Positions 7,497-16,524 of a DNA stretch of 46,961 nt are shown one piece after another. This DNA is from Fen-1258 sp947085815 (GTDB taxonomy: Bacteria; Bacteroidota; Ignavibacteria; Ignavibacteriales; Melioribacteraceae): contig CAMTXU010000028.1 of the NCBI GenBank assembly GCA_947085815.1, positions 1 to 46,961 on the forward strand, in the 5' to 3' direction. The notes under the pieces were generated by a model. That model did not search any database. It was not told where the DNA came from and worked only from the letters and a program-made list of their open reading frames with translations. Within the stretch, counting starts at the first letter, position 1, and each line of letters starts with the position of its first letter. The position numbers were made by a program, and so were the translations under genes.

Positions 7497-9977
7497 GTGC
7501 AGATAATTAATTCAATAAAAAAGAAAAAAAAAGTAACTCGAGTTGCTTTGGCGATTACTACTGCTATTCTTTTATTTATTACCGGTTCAATTTCTAATAC
7601 GCTCAACAGTTTTACCACTAACTCTTTTATAAAACTAACTGGAGAAGCCCATCTCGATTCCAACATTGTAATTATTCACATAACGGAAAACGACATTCAG
7701 AAATTTGGCGGCTGGCCATTAAGACGAAGTTATTATGCTTTACTCATTAAACAGTTAACAAAACTACAAGCAAAGAAAATTGGCATAGAAGTTTTACTGA
7801 CTGCAAATTCAAATAACCAATCGTTATATGATGATTTGTTAAACGCAGAGATAAAAGAAAGCGGTATAGTTGTTGTTTCATCTGTCATTGTAGAGAATAG
7901 GAGCATTAACAACGCTGCTCTCAGAGATTCAATAATTTTTTCACAACCTAAATTAAAAATTCCTTCCTTAGCATCCGGACACATAAACTACATGGTTGAT
8001 AACGGGATTCTGGTTCCGGCAATTTTAGGGACTGACACATTACATGAGAAAGCTTTTTCAGCCGCATTAGCCGACCTCCAAGATGCTGGCAACCAGCCGA
8101 TGAAGATAAACTTTTATAGCTCATGGAAAAGATTCGAGAACTATTCTCTGCTCGATTTATTTAAAATGGTAGAAGAGAACGATCCAAAATTACAAGATAT
8201 AAAAGGAAAAATTGTTTTGATTGGCGTGAGTGATCCTTCAATTGCAAAAACAATTTCAACTCCTTTCGATAACGAATTACCCGGAGTCGCACTTCACGCA
8301 TTCGCTCTGGATAATATTTTAACACATCGTTCAATCGACAGAAAGTTTTCATCTCTTATTACCGGATCGTTTTTTCTAATCCTTATAATATTAATTGTAG
8401 TTAAAACGCGGTTTCCTTTTTATAAAATTCTAACGGTAAAGCTTATATTTTTTACTATTGTTTCTTTCTTGTTTTTTTCACTATTCAACATAGAAATTAA
8501 TTATTCGTTCATCATTTTACCGCTCTTCATTTTATTAATCACCGAATTTGGATTTATTCTCTCCGAGAACAAACGCCAATTATCAAGAACGTTGAGCGAA
8601 TCTGACCTTTTGAAAAAAGCTTTATATGCCAAAGAAACAGAGCTGGAAAATCTTCAGAGTGAACTTAAATCGAGTGCAGAATCTTTTAAAGATGAGTTAA
8701 CCGCAAAAATAAATTTGTTAAAAGAAGAAGTATTGCGTCTTAAAAAAAGTAATGAAGATAATGAGCCTATACAACAAGAATTTATTGAGGATGAAATAAG
8801 ATACTTTGAAGGCATCATTTACAAAAGCACCATTATGCACAATATTGTAACTACGATAAATAAAATTGCCAAAACCGATGCAACCGTTTTAATTCTCGGG
8901 GAAAGCGGTAGCGGTAAAGAACTTGTTGCCCGTGCCATTCATAATTTAAGCGACAGAAGAAACAATAATTTTGTGGCAGTTAATTGTGCTGCTTTACCGG
9001 AATCGCTTTTGGAAAGCGAACTTTTCGGACATGTAAAAGGTGCTTTCACCAATGCAGTAGCAGATAAAAAAGGAAGATTTGAACTTGCCGATGACGGAAC
9101 AATTTTTTTAGATGAAATCGGCGAGACTTCAGAAAATTTTCAGGTAAAACTTCTTAGAGTAATTCAATTCGGCGAATTTGAAAAAGTCGGTTCGTCTGTT
9201 ACTCATCATGTAAATCTTCGAATTATTGCAGCGACAAATAAAAAAATTGAGATGCTTGTAAACCAAAATAAATTTAGAGAAGATTTATACTACCGCCTAA
9301 ACGTAATTAAAATTCAGATTCCCTCACTAAATGAAAGAAAGGAAGATATTGAACCAATAGCCCTTCACTTTGCAAAGCGTGAGAACCCCGATATGAAATT
9401 ATCGAAAGGTGTTTTGGAAAGTCTATTAAATATTGAATGGAAAGGGAATGTTAGAGAACTTGAATCGGTAATCAAACGAGCAATTATTTTTGCTGGTTCC
9501 AATAATAGAAAAATAGTTTACCTCGAAGACCTTTCGGAAGAATACCGCATATTGGATCGAACAAAAATTGAAGACATAATACTTCAGTCGCTTCGTAATA
9601 AAACTTTTTCCCATTCTTCAATTAATGAAACAGCAAAAGAACTTGGTAATTTGAGCAGAACATTAATCTCTGAAAACCTAAGAGGAATCTTTTTCCAATC
9701 TTTCGTTAAGAATTCATTCAATATGGATGCGGCTGTCAAAGAAATTTCAGCCACAGAAGAAAAGGAAATATTAGATAGAGTACAATCAAAATGCACGACT
9801 TATATTGAAAACATTAAAAAAGATTTGGTTGGTTTTAATACATATTCGTTTGATGAAATAAAAGGTCGCTTTAATTCGAAATACAAAAACTTGCCAAGTA
9901 AATATCATCCGTTTCTTGATCAAACAATACGGTTTTTAATTAGTAATCTGCCTGAAGAAAAATTACCAGGCAAATGA
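7497..9977 (+). CDS. membrane-bound CHASE2 sigma-54 enhancer-binding protein
   Basis: 826 aa from GTG 7497. The N-terminal helix (about 13-33) and a CHASE2-like extracytoplasmic domain (about 45-280, with GGWPLRR and IVLIGVS) are followed by three helices (about 285-355), then a coiled coil (370-415). The AAA+ domain has Walker A GESGSGKE (about 467), the sigma-54 contact loop GAFTNA (about 515, a variant of GAFTGA) and Walker B GTIFLDEIG (about 533). It also has the fingers LRIIAATN and REDLYYRLNV and sensor II GNVRELE. The C-terminal 165 residues lack a standard Fis domain but contain an HTH-like SINETAKELGNLSRTLI. It should sense an envelope signal and open sigma-54 promoters; one lies immediately downstream. 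Confidence 0.88.
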   Translation: MQIINSIKKKKKVTRVALAITTAILLFITGSISNTLNSFTTNSFIKLTGEAHLDSNIVIIHITENDIQKFGGWPLRRSYYALLIKQLTKLQAKKIGIEVLLTANSNNQSLYDDLLNAEIKESGIVVVSSVIVENRSINNAALRDSIIFSQPKLKIPSLASGHINYMVDNGILVPAILGTDTLHEKAFSAALADLQDAGNQPMKINFYSSWKRFENYSLLDLFKMVEENDPKLQDIKGKIVLIGVSDPSIAKTISTPFDNELPGVALHAFALDNILTHRSIDRKFSSLITGSFFLILIILIVVKTRFPFYKILTVKLIFFTIVSFLFFSLFNIEINYSFIILPLFILLITEFGFILSENKRQLSRTLSESDLLKKALYAKETELENLQSELKSSAESFKDELTAKINLLKEEVLRLKKSNEDNEPIQQEFIEDEIRYFEGIIYKSTIMHNIVTTINKIAKTDATVLILGESGSGKELVARAIHNLSDRRNNNFVAVNCAALPESLLESELFGHVKGAFTNAVADKKGRFELADDGTIFLDEIGETSENFQVKLLRVIQFGEFEKVGSSVTHHVNLRIIAATNKKIEMLVNQNKFREDLYYRLNVIKIQIPSLNERKEDIEPIALHFAKRENPDMKLSKGVLESLLNIEWKGNVRELESVIKRAIIFAGSNNRKIVYLEDLSEEYRILDRTKIEDIILQSLRNKTFSHSSINETAKELGNLSRTLISENLRGIFFQSFVKNSFNMDAAVKEISATEEKEILDRVQSKCTTYIENIKKDLVGFNTYSFDEIKGRFNSKYKNLPSKYHPFLDQTIRFLISNLPEEKLPGK

Positions 9978-10045
9978 ATATGATTTTCAGGCAAATAAAT
10001 TTTGTGATTTTAGCGATTTTATCAAAAAAAATGAGAAAAATTGCT

Positions 10046-10062
10046 TTGGCACATAAACTGCT
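10046..10062 (+). promoter_or_regulatory. sigma-54 -24/-12 promoter
   Basis: TTGGCAC at 10046-10052 and CTGCT at 10058-10062 match the consensus TGGCACG-N4-TTGCW with exact spacing; only the G after TGGCAC and the first T of TTGC differ. It lies 69 bases after the stop of the enhancer-binding protein and 65 bases before the next start codon, in a non-coding gap, facing the envelope operon. Upstream, at about 10009-10026, is GATTTTAGCGATTTTA, a short direct repeat that could be part of an activator site, but this is weak. Confidence 0.75.
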
Positions 10063-10126
10063 CCTCCATATCGACATTCTTTAGTCAGAAATTATTTTTA
10101 ACACTCAAATATCATTGGAGGAAACA

Positions 10127-11221
10127 ATGAAACGAACTAAATCTCTTATTCTATCACTTTTTCCGGTATTTCTTTTTTTGTTTATTGTTGCTGCGTGTCA
10201 GGACCAAAGCAATATATCAAATCCGGAAAGCAACAGCTTAAATACAACTTTAAGGAAAATTGCAGATAACGACGAATCAATCCGCTCCTTCGAGCCAAAC
10301 TACAACGAAGGTGAAGCACTGCAACTCTTTAAAGGATTAGCAAAAGAAATATACCCGGTTAAAATAGGGCAGCGACTCAAAATCGTCAGCAGCGATTTTA
10401 TTGAGGTTTCAAAGACAGATGTTGAAGCTCTATACCAACTTACACAAGTATTTGATGGCGACTTGTTAATATATGCTACAGAAGCCCCCCCTACTCAAGG
10501 ACTGACTCAAACAACAAAACTTTATACTAAGCCAATTAAAACGACTGTTACCAGATTTATTAAATATGCAAAAGTAAATAACACCGGTGACGATAAAGTT
10601 GATTGGAAAATTATAGCTGTATCTTTGCCTCAAGGCGGAACTGCCGCCCCTAAAGTGAATATTGTAAAAGTTAAATTGGAAACTACCGATGGAAAAATTG
10701 TTGAAATAACAAGTCCAAACCAGTATTTCTTTGAACTTGGGAGAAATAACGGAATGGGAAATAACGGAATGGGAAATAACGGCAATGGCATGATGGGCGG
10801 TTTTGGAACCGGCTCGCTTATGTCTTTCACCGCAAGACAACAAATTAAAATAACCGTCACTGTTGAGAGCGAGTATACGGATGACGACTTTATAACTCTT
10901 ACCTACGGTGCTACAATGATGGGCGGAACCGGTAATGGAATGATGAATAACAGAACCGGTATGATGAACGGTAATTCTATGAATAACGGAAATCATTTTG
11001 CCGGCTTTAATACAGACAACAGACTAAAAGAAAAATTTGACATTAAGGATGTTAAACAAGTTAATGGAAAATTTGTACGCACTTACGAAAAACTTTGGTC
11101 GGCAAATTTTAATATGGGATTTATGCACGCGGTTATTAACGCAATGCCTAAATCTTCCATCTTTGATGATACAGCCCCGGCAGAAGAAAATACTTGGGGA
11201 ATTCCTTATTCAGTAAAATAA
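10127..11221 (+). CDS. Met/Asn/Gly-rich lipoprotein, unknown family
   Basis: 364 aa from ATG 10127, preceded by GGAGG at 5-base spacing. A hydrophobic N-terminus ends in FIVAACQ, a probable lipobox with Cys near residue 24. The body is a mixed domain of about 200 residues, interrupted by two low-complexity stretches of NNGMGNNGMG and GTGNGMMNNRTGMMNGNSMN type (about residues 205-225 and 265-292). This Met/Gly/Asn composition matches inserts in the genes at 3457, 6771 and 14902. It is the first gene after the sigma-54 promoter. No known domain is recognised; surface metal binding is inferred. Confidence 0.62.
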   Translation: MKRTKSLILSLFPVFLFLFIVAACQDQSNISNPESNSLNTTLRKIADNDESIRSFEPNYNEGEALQLFKGLAKEIYPVKIGQRLKIVSSDFIEVSKTDVEALYQLTQVFDGDLLIYATEAPPTQGLTQTTKLYTKPIKTTVTRFIKYAKVNNTGDDKVDWKIIAVSLPQGGTAAPKVNIVKVKLETTDGKIVEITSPNQYFFELGRNNGMGNNGMGNNGNGMMGGFGTGSLMSFTARQQIKITVTVESEYTDDDFITLTYGATMMGGTGNGMMNNRTGMMNGNSMNNGNHFAGFNTDNRLKEKFDIKDVKQVNGKFVRTYEKLWSANFNMGFMHAVINAMPKSSIFDDTAPAEENTWGIPYSVK

Positions 11222-11280
11222 ATAACGTAATGTGAGCGGAGAATCTTTCCGCTCACTATTTTTAAGATTAAGAATGTAAT

Positions 11281-12198
11281 ATGAAAACAGCAATAAAATA
11301 TTTCTCAATAACAGCTATTTCCCTTTTAGTTTCTTGCGGAAACCCGGCGCCAACCGAGTTATATGACGACACGGCTTCACAAGATAATAATGGAATTAAA
11401 ATCGGTACTCCTATAACCGGCGGCGGATATGATTCAACCGGAGTGTCAAATCAATTAATTGATAAATCTACAATCATCATTGTAAGTGGAATAAAAAATA
11501 ATAATTATGGTTTGCAATCCTCGAATGAATCATATTATGCACAATTCAACGACAAATCCAAACCGATTATAATTCCTATCGAGAACAAAATTGGGTATAG
11601 AACAAAAATAATGGGCAATGTTTTTTTCAAAGGAATTCAAGCTCAAATTCAACCTTTAATTTTGACTTATCGAATAAATAATTTGCTTAAAGATACACTT
11701 GTTGGTTCAAAATATGTTTTATCAACTTCAGTGATGGCTGGACATAACAACGGTAATAATTCCGGATTTCCTTACAATTCTAAGGTCAATTTCAGATTGG
11801 ATATTGGCAAAGGTTTACCAATTCAATTTGATATTCCTACTCCGCCGGAAATAACTACAAAAGTTACATTAGCCGGTTCATATGCTGCCAAAACTATTCA
11901 GATGGATTTGAACTGGGAAGCAAAAAACATCGGCGATATTGAAGTGACTATTTCAACATTTACTGAAATGGGGATGGGCACGCAAACTATTCCGCGCTTA
12001 AAATTAGTTGGTTTCGATAATGGTAAAATGAAAGTGCCCTCCAATTTATTGCAAAGTATTCCACTAGATAAGAACAAAAGTATCCTTGTTACTGTAAGTA
12101 GAAGAATGATCAAGGAAATTCCTTATAACGAAACTATTGGTGATAATTATATTGTTGCACAAAGTATTTACAATATCAAAGTACAAATTCCAAACTGA
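11281..12198 (+). CDS. lipoprotein of unknown function
   Basis: 305 aa. The N-terminus ISLLVSCGNPAPTE carries a lipobox with Cys near residue 19. The mature protein is predicted to be mostly beta strand, with repeated hydrophobic/polar alternation in the second half, and resembles an Ig-like or carbohydrate-binding fold only in general character. It has few Met residues, unlike its neighbours. It lies 59 bases after the gene at 10127 and overlaps the next one by up to 62 bases, so it belongs to the same operon. I do not recognise the family. Confidence 0.6.
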   Translation: MKTAIKYFSITAISLLVSCGNPAPTELYDDTASQDNNGIKIGTPITGGGYDSTGVSNQLIDKSTIIIVSGIKNNNYGLQSSNESYYAQFNDKSKPIIIPIENKIGYRTKIMGNVFFKGIQAQIQPLILTYRINNLLKDTLVGSKYVLSTSVMAGHNNGNNSGFPYNSKVNFRLDIGKGLPIQFDIPTPPEITTKVTLAGSYAAKTIQMDLNWEAKNIGDIEVTISTFTEMGMGTQTIPRLKLVGFDNGKMKVPSNLLQSIPLDKNKSILVTVSRRMIKEIPYNETIGDNYIVAQSIYNIKVQIPN

Positions 12199-14194
12199 TT
12201 TCAAACCTTTAATTGTTTTGTGGTTTGTAATGATTGGATATATTAATATAAATGGTCAGCAGTCGTTGGATCTTTTGAGCAACGCTCAACCGGGCTATTC
12301 AAAATTCCAACTTAATTCATTCGAATCGAATCCGGCTAATTATTCTCTTGTAAAAGATTGGCAACTTTCGGCTTCATTTTCCGGAGTTAACAAAAAAAAT
12401 CTTTTTTCGGCAAACTTATTTTCAGTTTCAATTGGAAAAAGAATTGGAGTAAACTTCCTTTATGCACGTTATACTCCCGGCTACTTAAAGGAATTTGTGG
12501 TCAACAGCGGTATTAAAATTCTTGTACGGGACACTATTCCTATCGGCGCAGAACTGAAAACTAAAATTAGGTATGAAGAAAAATTCGGATTAGGTTATTC
12601 CTATTCTCTTAATAAAAATATTTTTCTCGGTTTTTCGTTTAGATATTTTCAGCAAGAATTCCGCGAAGACCAGCCGAACCCTTTTTTCTCCGATACCCTT
12701 AACTTCATATCAACAAAAACGGTTATTACAAATAATAATTTCTGGCGCGGTGATTTTGGAATTGGTTATAATTTCACCGATAACTTCATCGGCTCGCTTT
12801 CATCAATAAATCTGTTTCTTCTAAATGAAAATAAAACCAGCGAAATAGCAAAACGATTTTCGCTTAGAAATGAAAAAGGTGCTTTAATTCAACTAAAGTA
12901 CCAAACAAATGAAAATCTGTTATTTAATTTCGGATACGAAACCAATAATTCGTTTATTGGAACATTTGGATTTAGCAGAAACCTATTAAATGGAAAAATA
13001 TTTATCGGCGCTTCCTTTTTCCATGATAAATATCAGAATCCATTTATTGCCGGCATTCAACCTGAAATAAATTTTTCAACAGCTCTCTTTAATATATCAT
13101 TAACTGGTGTAAAATATTTTTCTGATCGAGCTTCAATTAAATCACTTGCGGAATTTAAGCAATCCGGAATTCATAACTTGATGAATAATTCTTTTAGCTA
13201 TGATAGGATTTTGATGAATGTTTCTTTAGCTCTATCTTTTTCAAAAGAGCAATTCGTAAAGTTCCTTGATGTTGAAATTAAAGAAGAAATATTTCCGACT
13301 CTTTCCGATAAATATTTATACACTCCTTTTGCTGTTGCACGAGTAATTAATTTGTCTGAAAAACCGATAGAAGTTAAACCCTACAGTTTGATTGCAAACT
13401 TAAATGAAGAAGCGGTTTATTCTCCGAGTGTTGTTGTTGCAGCAAAGGATACTGCACTGATTCCCTATTTCACAATAATCGATTTAGAAAAATATAAATC
13501 GAAGCGCAGAGAAATTTCTCAGGCAGATTTTTTCTTATCAACAGAATCTTCTCAAACGGAAGATTTTTTGCAAAAACCGATTCTGATAAATGATATCAAC
13601 AACTGGGATGGTAATGTTGCCAATCTTTACTACTTTGTTAAGCGCGATTTTGATTTTTCCAGTTCCTACGCAAAATCTATTCTTCAGAAGTATAAGAACG
13701 AATTAGAAGAAACACCATCCGAGCTTAAAATATTTGTCCAGACAAAAATTCTTTTTAATGAATTTGTTAAAAGCATGGTGTATGTTGCCGATCCTCGCGC
13801 TTCGGTTGATCGTGTTCAATTTCCAAATGAAACTTTACAACTAAAAGGCGGCGATTGTGACGATCTGAGTGTTCTTTTGAGTTCTTTGCTCGAAAGCATC
13901 GGCATTCAAACTGCATTTGTTGATTATAAAAATGAATCCGGGGTTGCTCATGTTAATCTTCTTGTTAACACACAGTTAAAACCGGAACAAAGCAATTTTA
14001 TAACCAATAACGATAAAAAAATTGTGATCCGAAAAAATGCAAACCGTGAAGATGAAATTTGGATGCCAATCGAAACCACTTTGCTTACAAGTTTCGACTC
14101 GGCATGGTCGGCTGCTTCTGAAAAATTTGAAAAAGAAGCTATAGAAGAATTTGGTTTATCCAAAAACAAAGTTGAAATAATTGATATTAATTAG
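12137..14194 (+). CDS. outer-membrane barrel with transglutaminase-like domain
   Basis: 685 aa from ATG 12137, which overlaps the preceding gene. The start is uncertain because the signal-like stretch (FKPLIVLWFVMIGYININGQ) begins about 22 residues later and a later start such as ATG 12230 is possible. Residues about 45-350 look like a PorV/PorQ-type barrel (SNPANYSLVKDWQLSASFSG). The C-terminal part contains a transglutaminase-like core: GGDCDDLSVLLSSLL with Cys574, then GVAHVNLLV with His605; the third residue may be the Glu of WMPIETT, where Asp is usual. Such domains may act as peptidases or structural modules. Its role in the operon is unknown. Confidence 0.62.
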   Translation: MVIIILLHKVFTISKYKFQTDFKPLIVLWFVMIGYININGQQSLDLLSNAQPGYSKFQLNSFESNPANYSLVKDWQLSASFSGVNKKNLFSANLFSVSIGKRIGVNFLYARYTPGYLKEFVVNSGIKILVRDTIPIGAELKTKIRYEEKFGLGYSYSLNKNIFLGFSFRYFQQEFREDQPNPFFSDTLNFISTKTVITNNNFWRGDFGIGYNFTDNFIGSLSSINLFLLNENKTSEIAKRFSLRNEKGALIQLKYQTNENLLFNFGYETNNSFIGTFGFSRNLLNGKIFIGASFFHDKYQNPFIAGIQPEINFSTALFNISLTGVKYFSDRASIKSLAEFKQSGIHNLMNNSFSYDRILMNVSLALSFSKEQFVKFLDVEIKEEIFPTLSDKYLYTPFAVARVINLSEKPIEVKPYSLIANLNEEAVYSPSVVVAAKDTALIPYFTIIDLEKYKSKRREISQADFFLSTESSQTEDFLQKPILINDINNWDGNVANLYYFVKRDFDFSSSYAKSILQKYKNELEETPSELKIFVQTKILFNEFVKSMVYVADPRASVDRVQFPNETLQLKGGDCDDLSVLLSSLLESIGIQTAFVDYKNESGVAHVNLLVNTQLKPEQSNFITNNDKKIVIRKNANREDEIWMPIETTLLTSFDSAWSAASEKFEKEAIEEFGLSKNKVEIIDIN

Positions 14195-14203
14195 AGGTCT
14201 ATA

Positions 14204-14890
14204 ATGAAAAGTTTTTTAATAATATTGCTTTTAATTACCGCAAAATTATTTGCTCAAGAGTTTACAGTAGAAAAAGTAAGCGGCGATGTTCAAGCTTTAA
14301 TTGGAACAAATGAAAAATGGATTGAGGTTAAAGCCAAACAAAAATTACAAGGAACTGATTTAATCTCTACAGGAGAAAAATCTTTTCTTCAAGTATCGGA
14401 TAGAAACAATCATTTTGTTTTACAGGAAAACTCGGCTTTAAGGTTAAGCAGTTACAAAAAAATGACATTGAATGAACTGCTCCTTGCTTTAGCAACTGAA
14501 GAAATTAGAAACATACCCAAATCTAATAATAACCAATCTACACGAAACACTGCCGTTTATGGTAAAGATGCTGCATCGGTTAAATCCTTTCCCGCTTCAA
14601 TTTCCGGGCTTGGTTTTAAAAAACTAAATGGCGCAAAACTGCTTGCTCAAAACGGTTTTAAGGAATCTGCTATTGTTGTTGCCAAAGAAACATTTAGGAA
14701 GTATCCTGAAACAAAAACTAGAGTAAAAGATCATCTTTACTTTGTTGATTTGTTAATACAATTAGAACTCTATAAAGAAGCTGAATCCGAATTAATTCAA
14801 ATCAAAGAACAAACGCTAAACGACATTGAAAAAGGAGCTGTTGATGCACGCTCACAAAAAATTAAATTAGAATTAATCAACAAACAATAA
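14204..14890 (+). CDS. secreted FecR-like domain protein
   Basis: 228 aa with signal peptide (1-18, ending KLFAQ). Residues 20-85 resemble the FecR-type beta domain: VSGDVQALIG, then a KLQGTDLISTGEKSFLQV turn typical of GDxIxTGxxS motifs, and FVLQENSALRLSS. The C-terminal part is helical, with TPR-like spacing (FKESAIVVAKETFRKYPE, YKEAESELIQI). It starts 9 bases after the preceding stop with AGAGG as RBS, so it is in the same operon. Not an inner-membrane anti-sigma factor, as there is no membrane helix beyond the signal. Confidence 0.62.
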   Translation: MKSFLIILLLITAKLFAQEFTVEKVSGDVQALIGTNEKWIEVKAKQKLQGTDLISTGEKSFLQVSDRNNHFVLQENSALRLSSYKKMTLNELLLALATEEIRNIPKSNNNQSTRNTAVYGKDAASVKSFPASISGLGFKKLNGAKLLAQNGFKESAIVVAKETFRKYPETKTRVKDHLYFVDLLIQLELYKEAESELIQIKEQTLNDIEKGAVDARSQKIKLELINKQ

Positions 14891-14901
14891 ATAGGCATAC
14901 T

Positions 14902-16425
14902 ATGAAATCCATAAAATATATTTTTGCATTGTTTCTTCTTTCTTTCGTTCCTTCGAATGCTCAGCAAGGGCATTACGGCGGAAATATGTTCCCCGATACA
15001 TTAGTGCAAGTTACTCTTTACGGTAAAGTAACCGTAGATACATCGCTTCCAATGCCTATTTACTATCTCGACGTAAACGGCGATAGTAAAAATGAATACC
15101 ATCTTAACTTTGGTCCCATTTGGTATACACCGGATAATTCAACAGCCGTAAGACCAAAAAACGGAGATCAAATTACTGTCATAGGCGGTAAGATGAACAG
15201 CTCGATGAATTTGAATGGACTGCCGATGATAATTGTTTATCAAGTTAACGGAAAACTTTGGAGAGATCCATTCGACCCAATGTGGAATAATTTTGGAAAC
15301 AATACACATATGATGGGACAGCACGCCGGTAATTGCAGTAGCTACGCTTTCGCTGCCAGCGGGACAACGGCTCAAAATGTAACTTTATCCGGAACAGTAT
15401 TGGTGGATACAACTTATTTCATGAATAAATATTATTTGGATGAGAATAAAGATGGCAAACCGGATTACTATTTGAATTTTGGTCCTTGGTGGTATGAATC
15501 TAACACCGGTGCAAAAAGACCAAGCAACGGCGATAGCGTAACAATCATTGGCGGAAAGTTGCAAGCAACTAATGGTTTAAGCGTTGTAATAGTTTATCAA
15601 ATAAACGGAAAAGTCTGGAGAGATTCTGCGTTGATAGGAAATAATTTCGGCGGCGGATGGATGCGAAAAAATAATTCCAATGATAAAATCTCAAACCCTT
15701 TTGATGAAAAAGATTTTATGATGATGGGCAGCGGCTGGAATATGGGTGGAATGATGTCGGATTCCATGTTTGTTAGAATGCTGGAATTAAATCCGTACAA
15801 TATTCCAAATGGCAAAGGAGAGAATATTTTTAAGTGTTACGAGATCGGCATATTCAACTCTAACGGCTCAAATGGAATGATGCAAAACGGCGGTTGCGGT
15901 GGTATGATGAACTTCGGCTCAAACGGAAATATTCAATTTCATTTCGAAGATAAACAAATACAAGCTTACCACATTGATAAAAACAGCTTGAAAGTAAAAT
16001 ACTGGAACAACCAGACAAATAAATGGACGATTATTTCCGATGCCGTAATTAATCAATCTGTAAATACAATCACTTTTTCTAATAGCCAGATTGCCAGCTA
16101 TTATATTTTGACTTCCGATAAAGTTACTGCTGTTGAAAAAAATGAAACGGTTCCTACCGGATATTCTCTCGAACAAAATTATCCAAACCCGTTCAACCCG
16201 AGCACTAATATCAGTTATCAGATACCGGTAGGCAGTCATGTTAATCTAAAAGTATTCGATATGCTCGGGAAAGAAGTTGCAACACTAGTTGATGAATTCA
16301 AGACTGCTGGAAGTTATAACTCCCAATTCTCAATTAATAATTATCAATTATCAAGCGGAGTTTATTTCTATCAGTTAAAAGCCGGCTCGTTTATGGCAAC
16401 CAAAAAAATTGTGTTAATGAAGTAA
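14902..16425 (+). CDS. T9SS-secreted protein with duplicated Met-rich domain
   Basis: 507 aa. A signal peptide (1-20) precedes two tandem copies of a roughly 95-residue domain (about 28-125 and 155-250). Both contain VTLxGxVxVDT, YYLDxNxDxKxxYxLNFGPxWY, RPxNGDxVTxIGGK and VIVYQxNGKxWRD; the NGD and acidic DxNxDxK loops could bind Ca2+ or stabilise an OB-like fold. A Met/Gly/Asn-rich region with GCGGMMNFG follows. From about residue 415 comes a type IX secretion sorting tail (QNYPNPFNPSTNISY, ending in KKIVLMK). It is therefore expected at the cell surface or outside. It lies directly before the multicopper oxidase gene. Confidence 0.72.
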   Translation: MKSIKYIFALFLLSFVPSNAQQGHYGGNMFPDTLVQVTLYGKVTVDTSLPMPIYYLDVNGDSKNEYHLNFGPIWYTPDNSTAVRPKNGDQITVIGGKMNSSMNLNGLPMIIVYQVNGKLWRDPFDPMWNNFGNNTHMMGQHAGNCSSYAFAASGTTAQNVTLSGTVLVDTTYFMNKYYLDENKDGKPDYYLNFGPWWYESNTGAKRPSNGDSVTIIGGKLQATNGLSVVIVYQINGKVWRDSALIGNNFGGGWMRKNNSNDKISNPFDEKDFMMMGSGWNMGGMMSDSMFVRMLELNPYNIPNGKGENIFKCYEIGIFNSNGSNGMMQNGGCGGMMNFGSNGNIQFHFEDKQIQAYHIDKNSLKVKYWNNQTNKWTIISDAVINQSVNTITFSNSQIASYYILTSDKVTAVEKNETVPTGYSLEQNYPNPFNPSTNISYQIPVGSHVNLKVFDMLGKEVATLVDEFKTAGSYNSQFSINNYQLSSGVYFYQLKAGSFMATKKIVLMK

Positions 16426-16440
16426 CGTTTCTCCAACTTG

Positions 16441-16472
16441 TGTAAAGTCCTCTTGAATTAGAGGGCTTTACA
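16441..16472 (+). terminator. hairpin after the T9SS Met-rich gene
   Basis: TGTAAAGTCCTCT pairs with AGAGGGCTTTACA across the loop TGAATT, a 13-bp stem with one G-T wobble. The 3' flank (ATTTAT) is only weakly U-rich, so it may be a partial terminator or an mRNA-stabilising element between this gene and the multicopper oxidase gene. Confidence 0.55.
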
Positions 16473-16524
16473 ATTTATGCACACAACAAATTGTTATAAC
16501 AATTAAATAGTAGTGAATATTCTT

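Noticed and set aside
10466..10996. 176-codon minus-strand frame
   Set aside because: Shadow of the Met/Asn-rich lipoprotein gene; no RBS and no domain.
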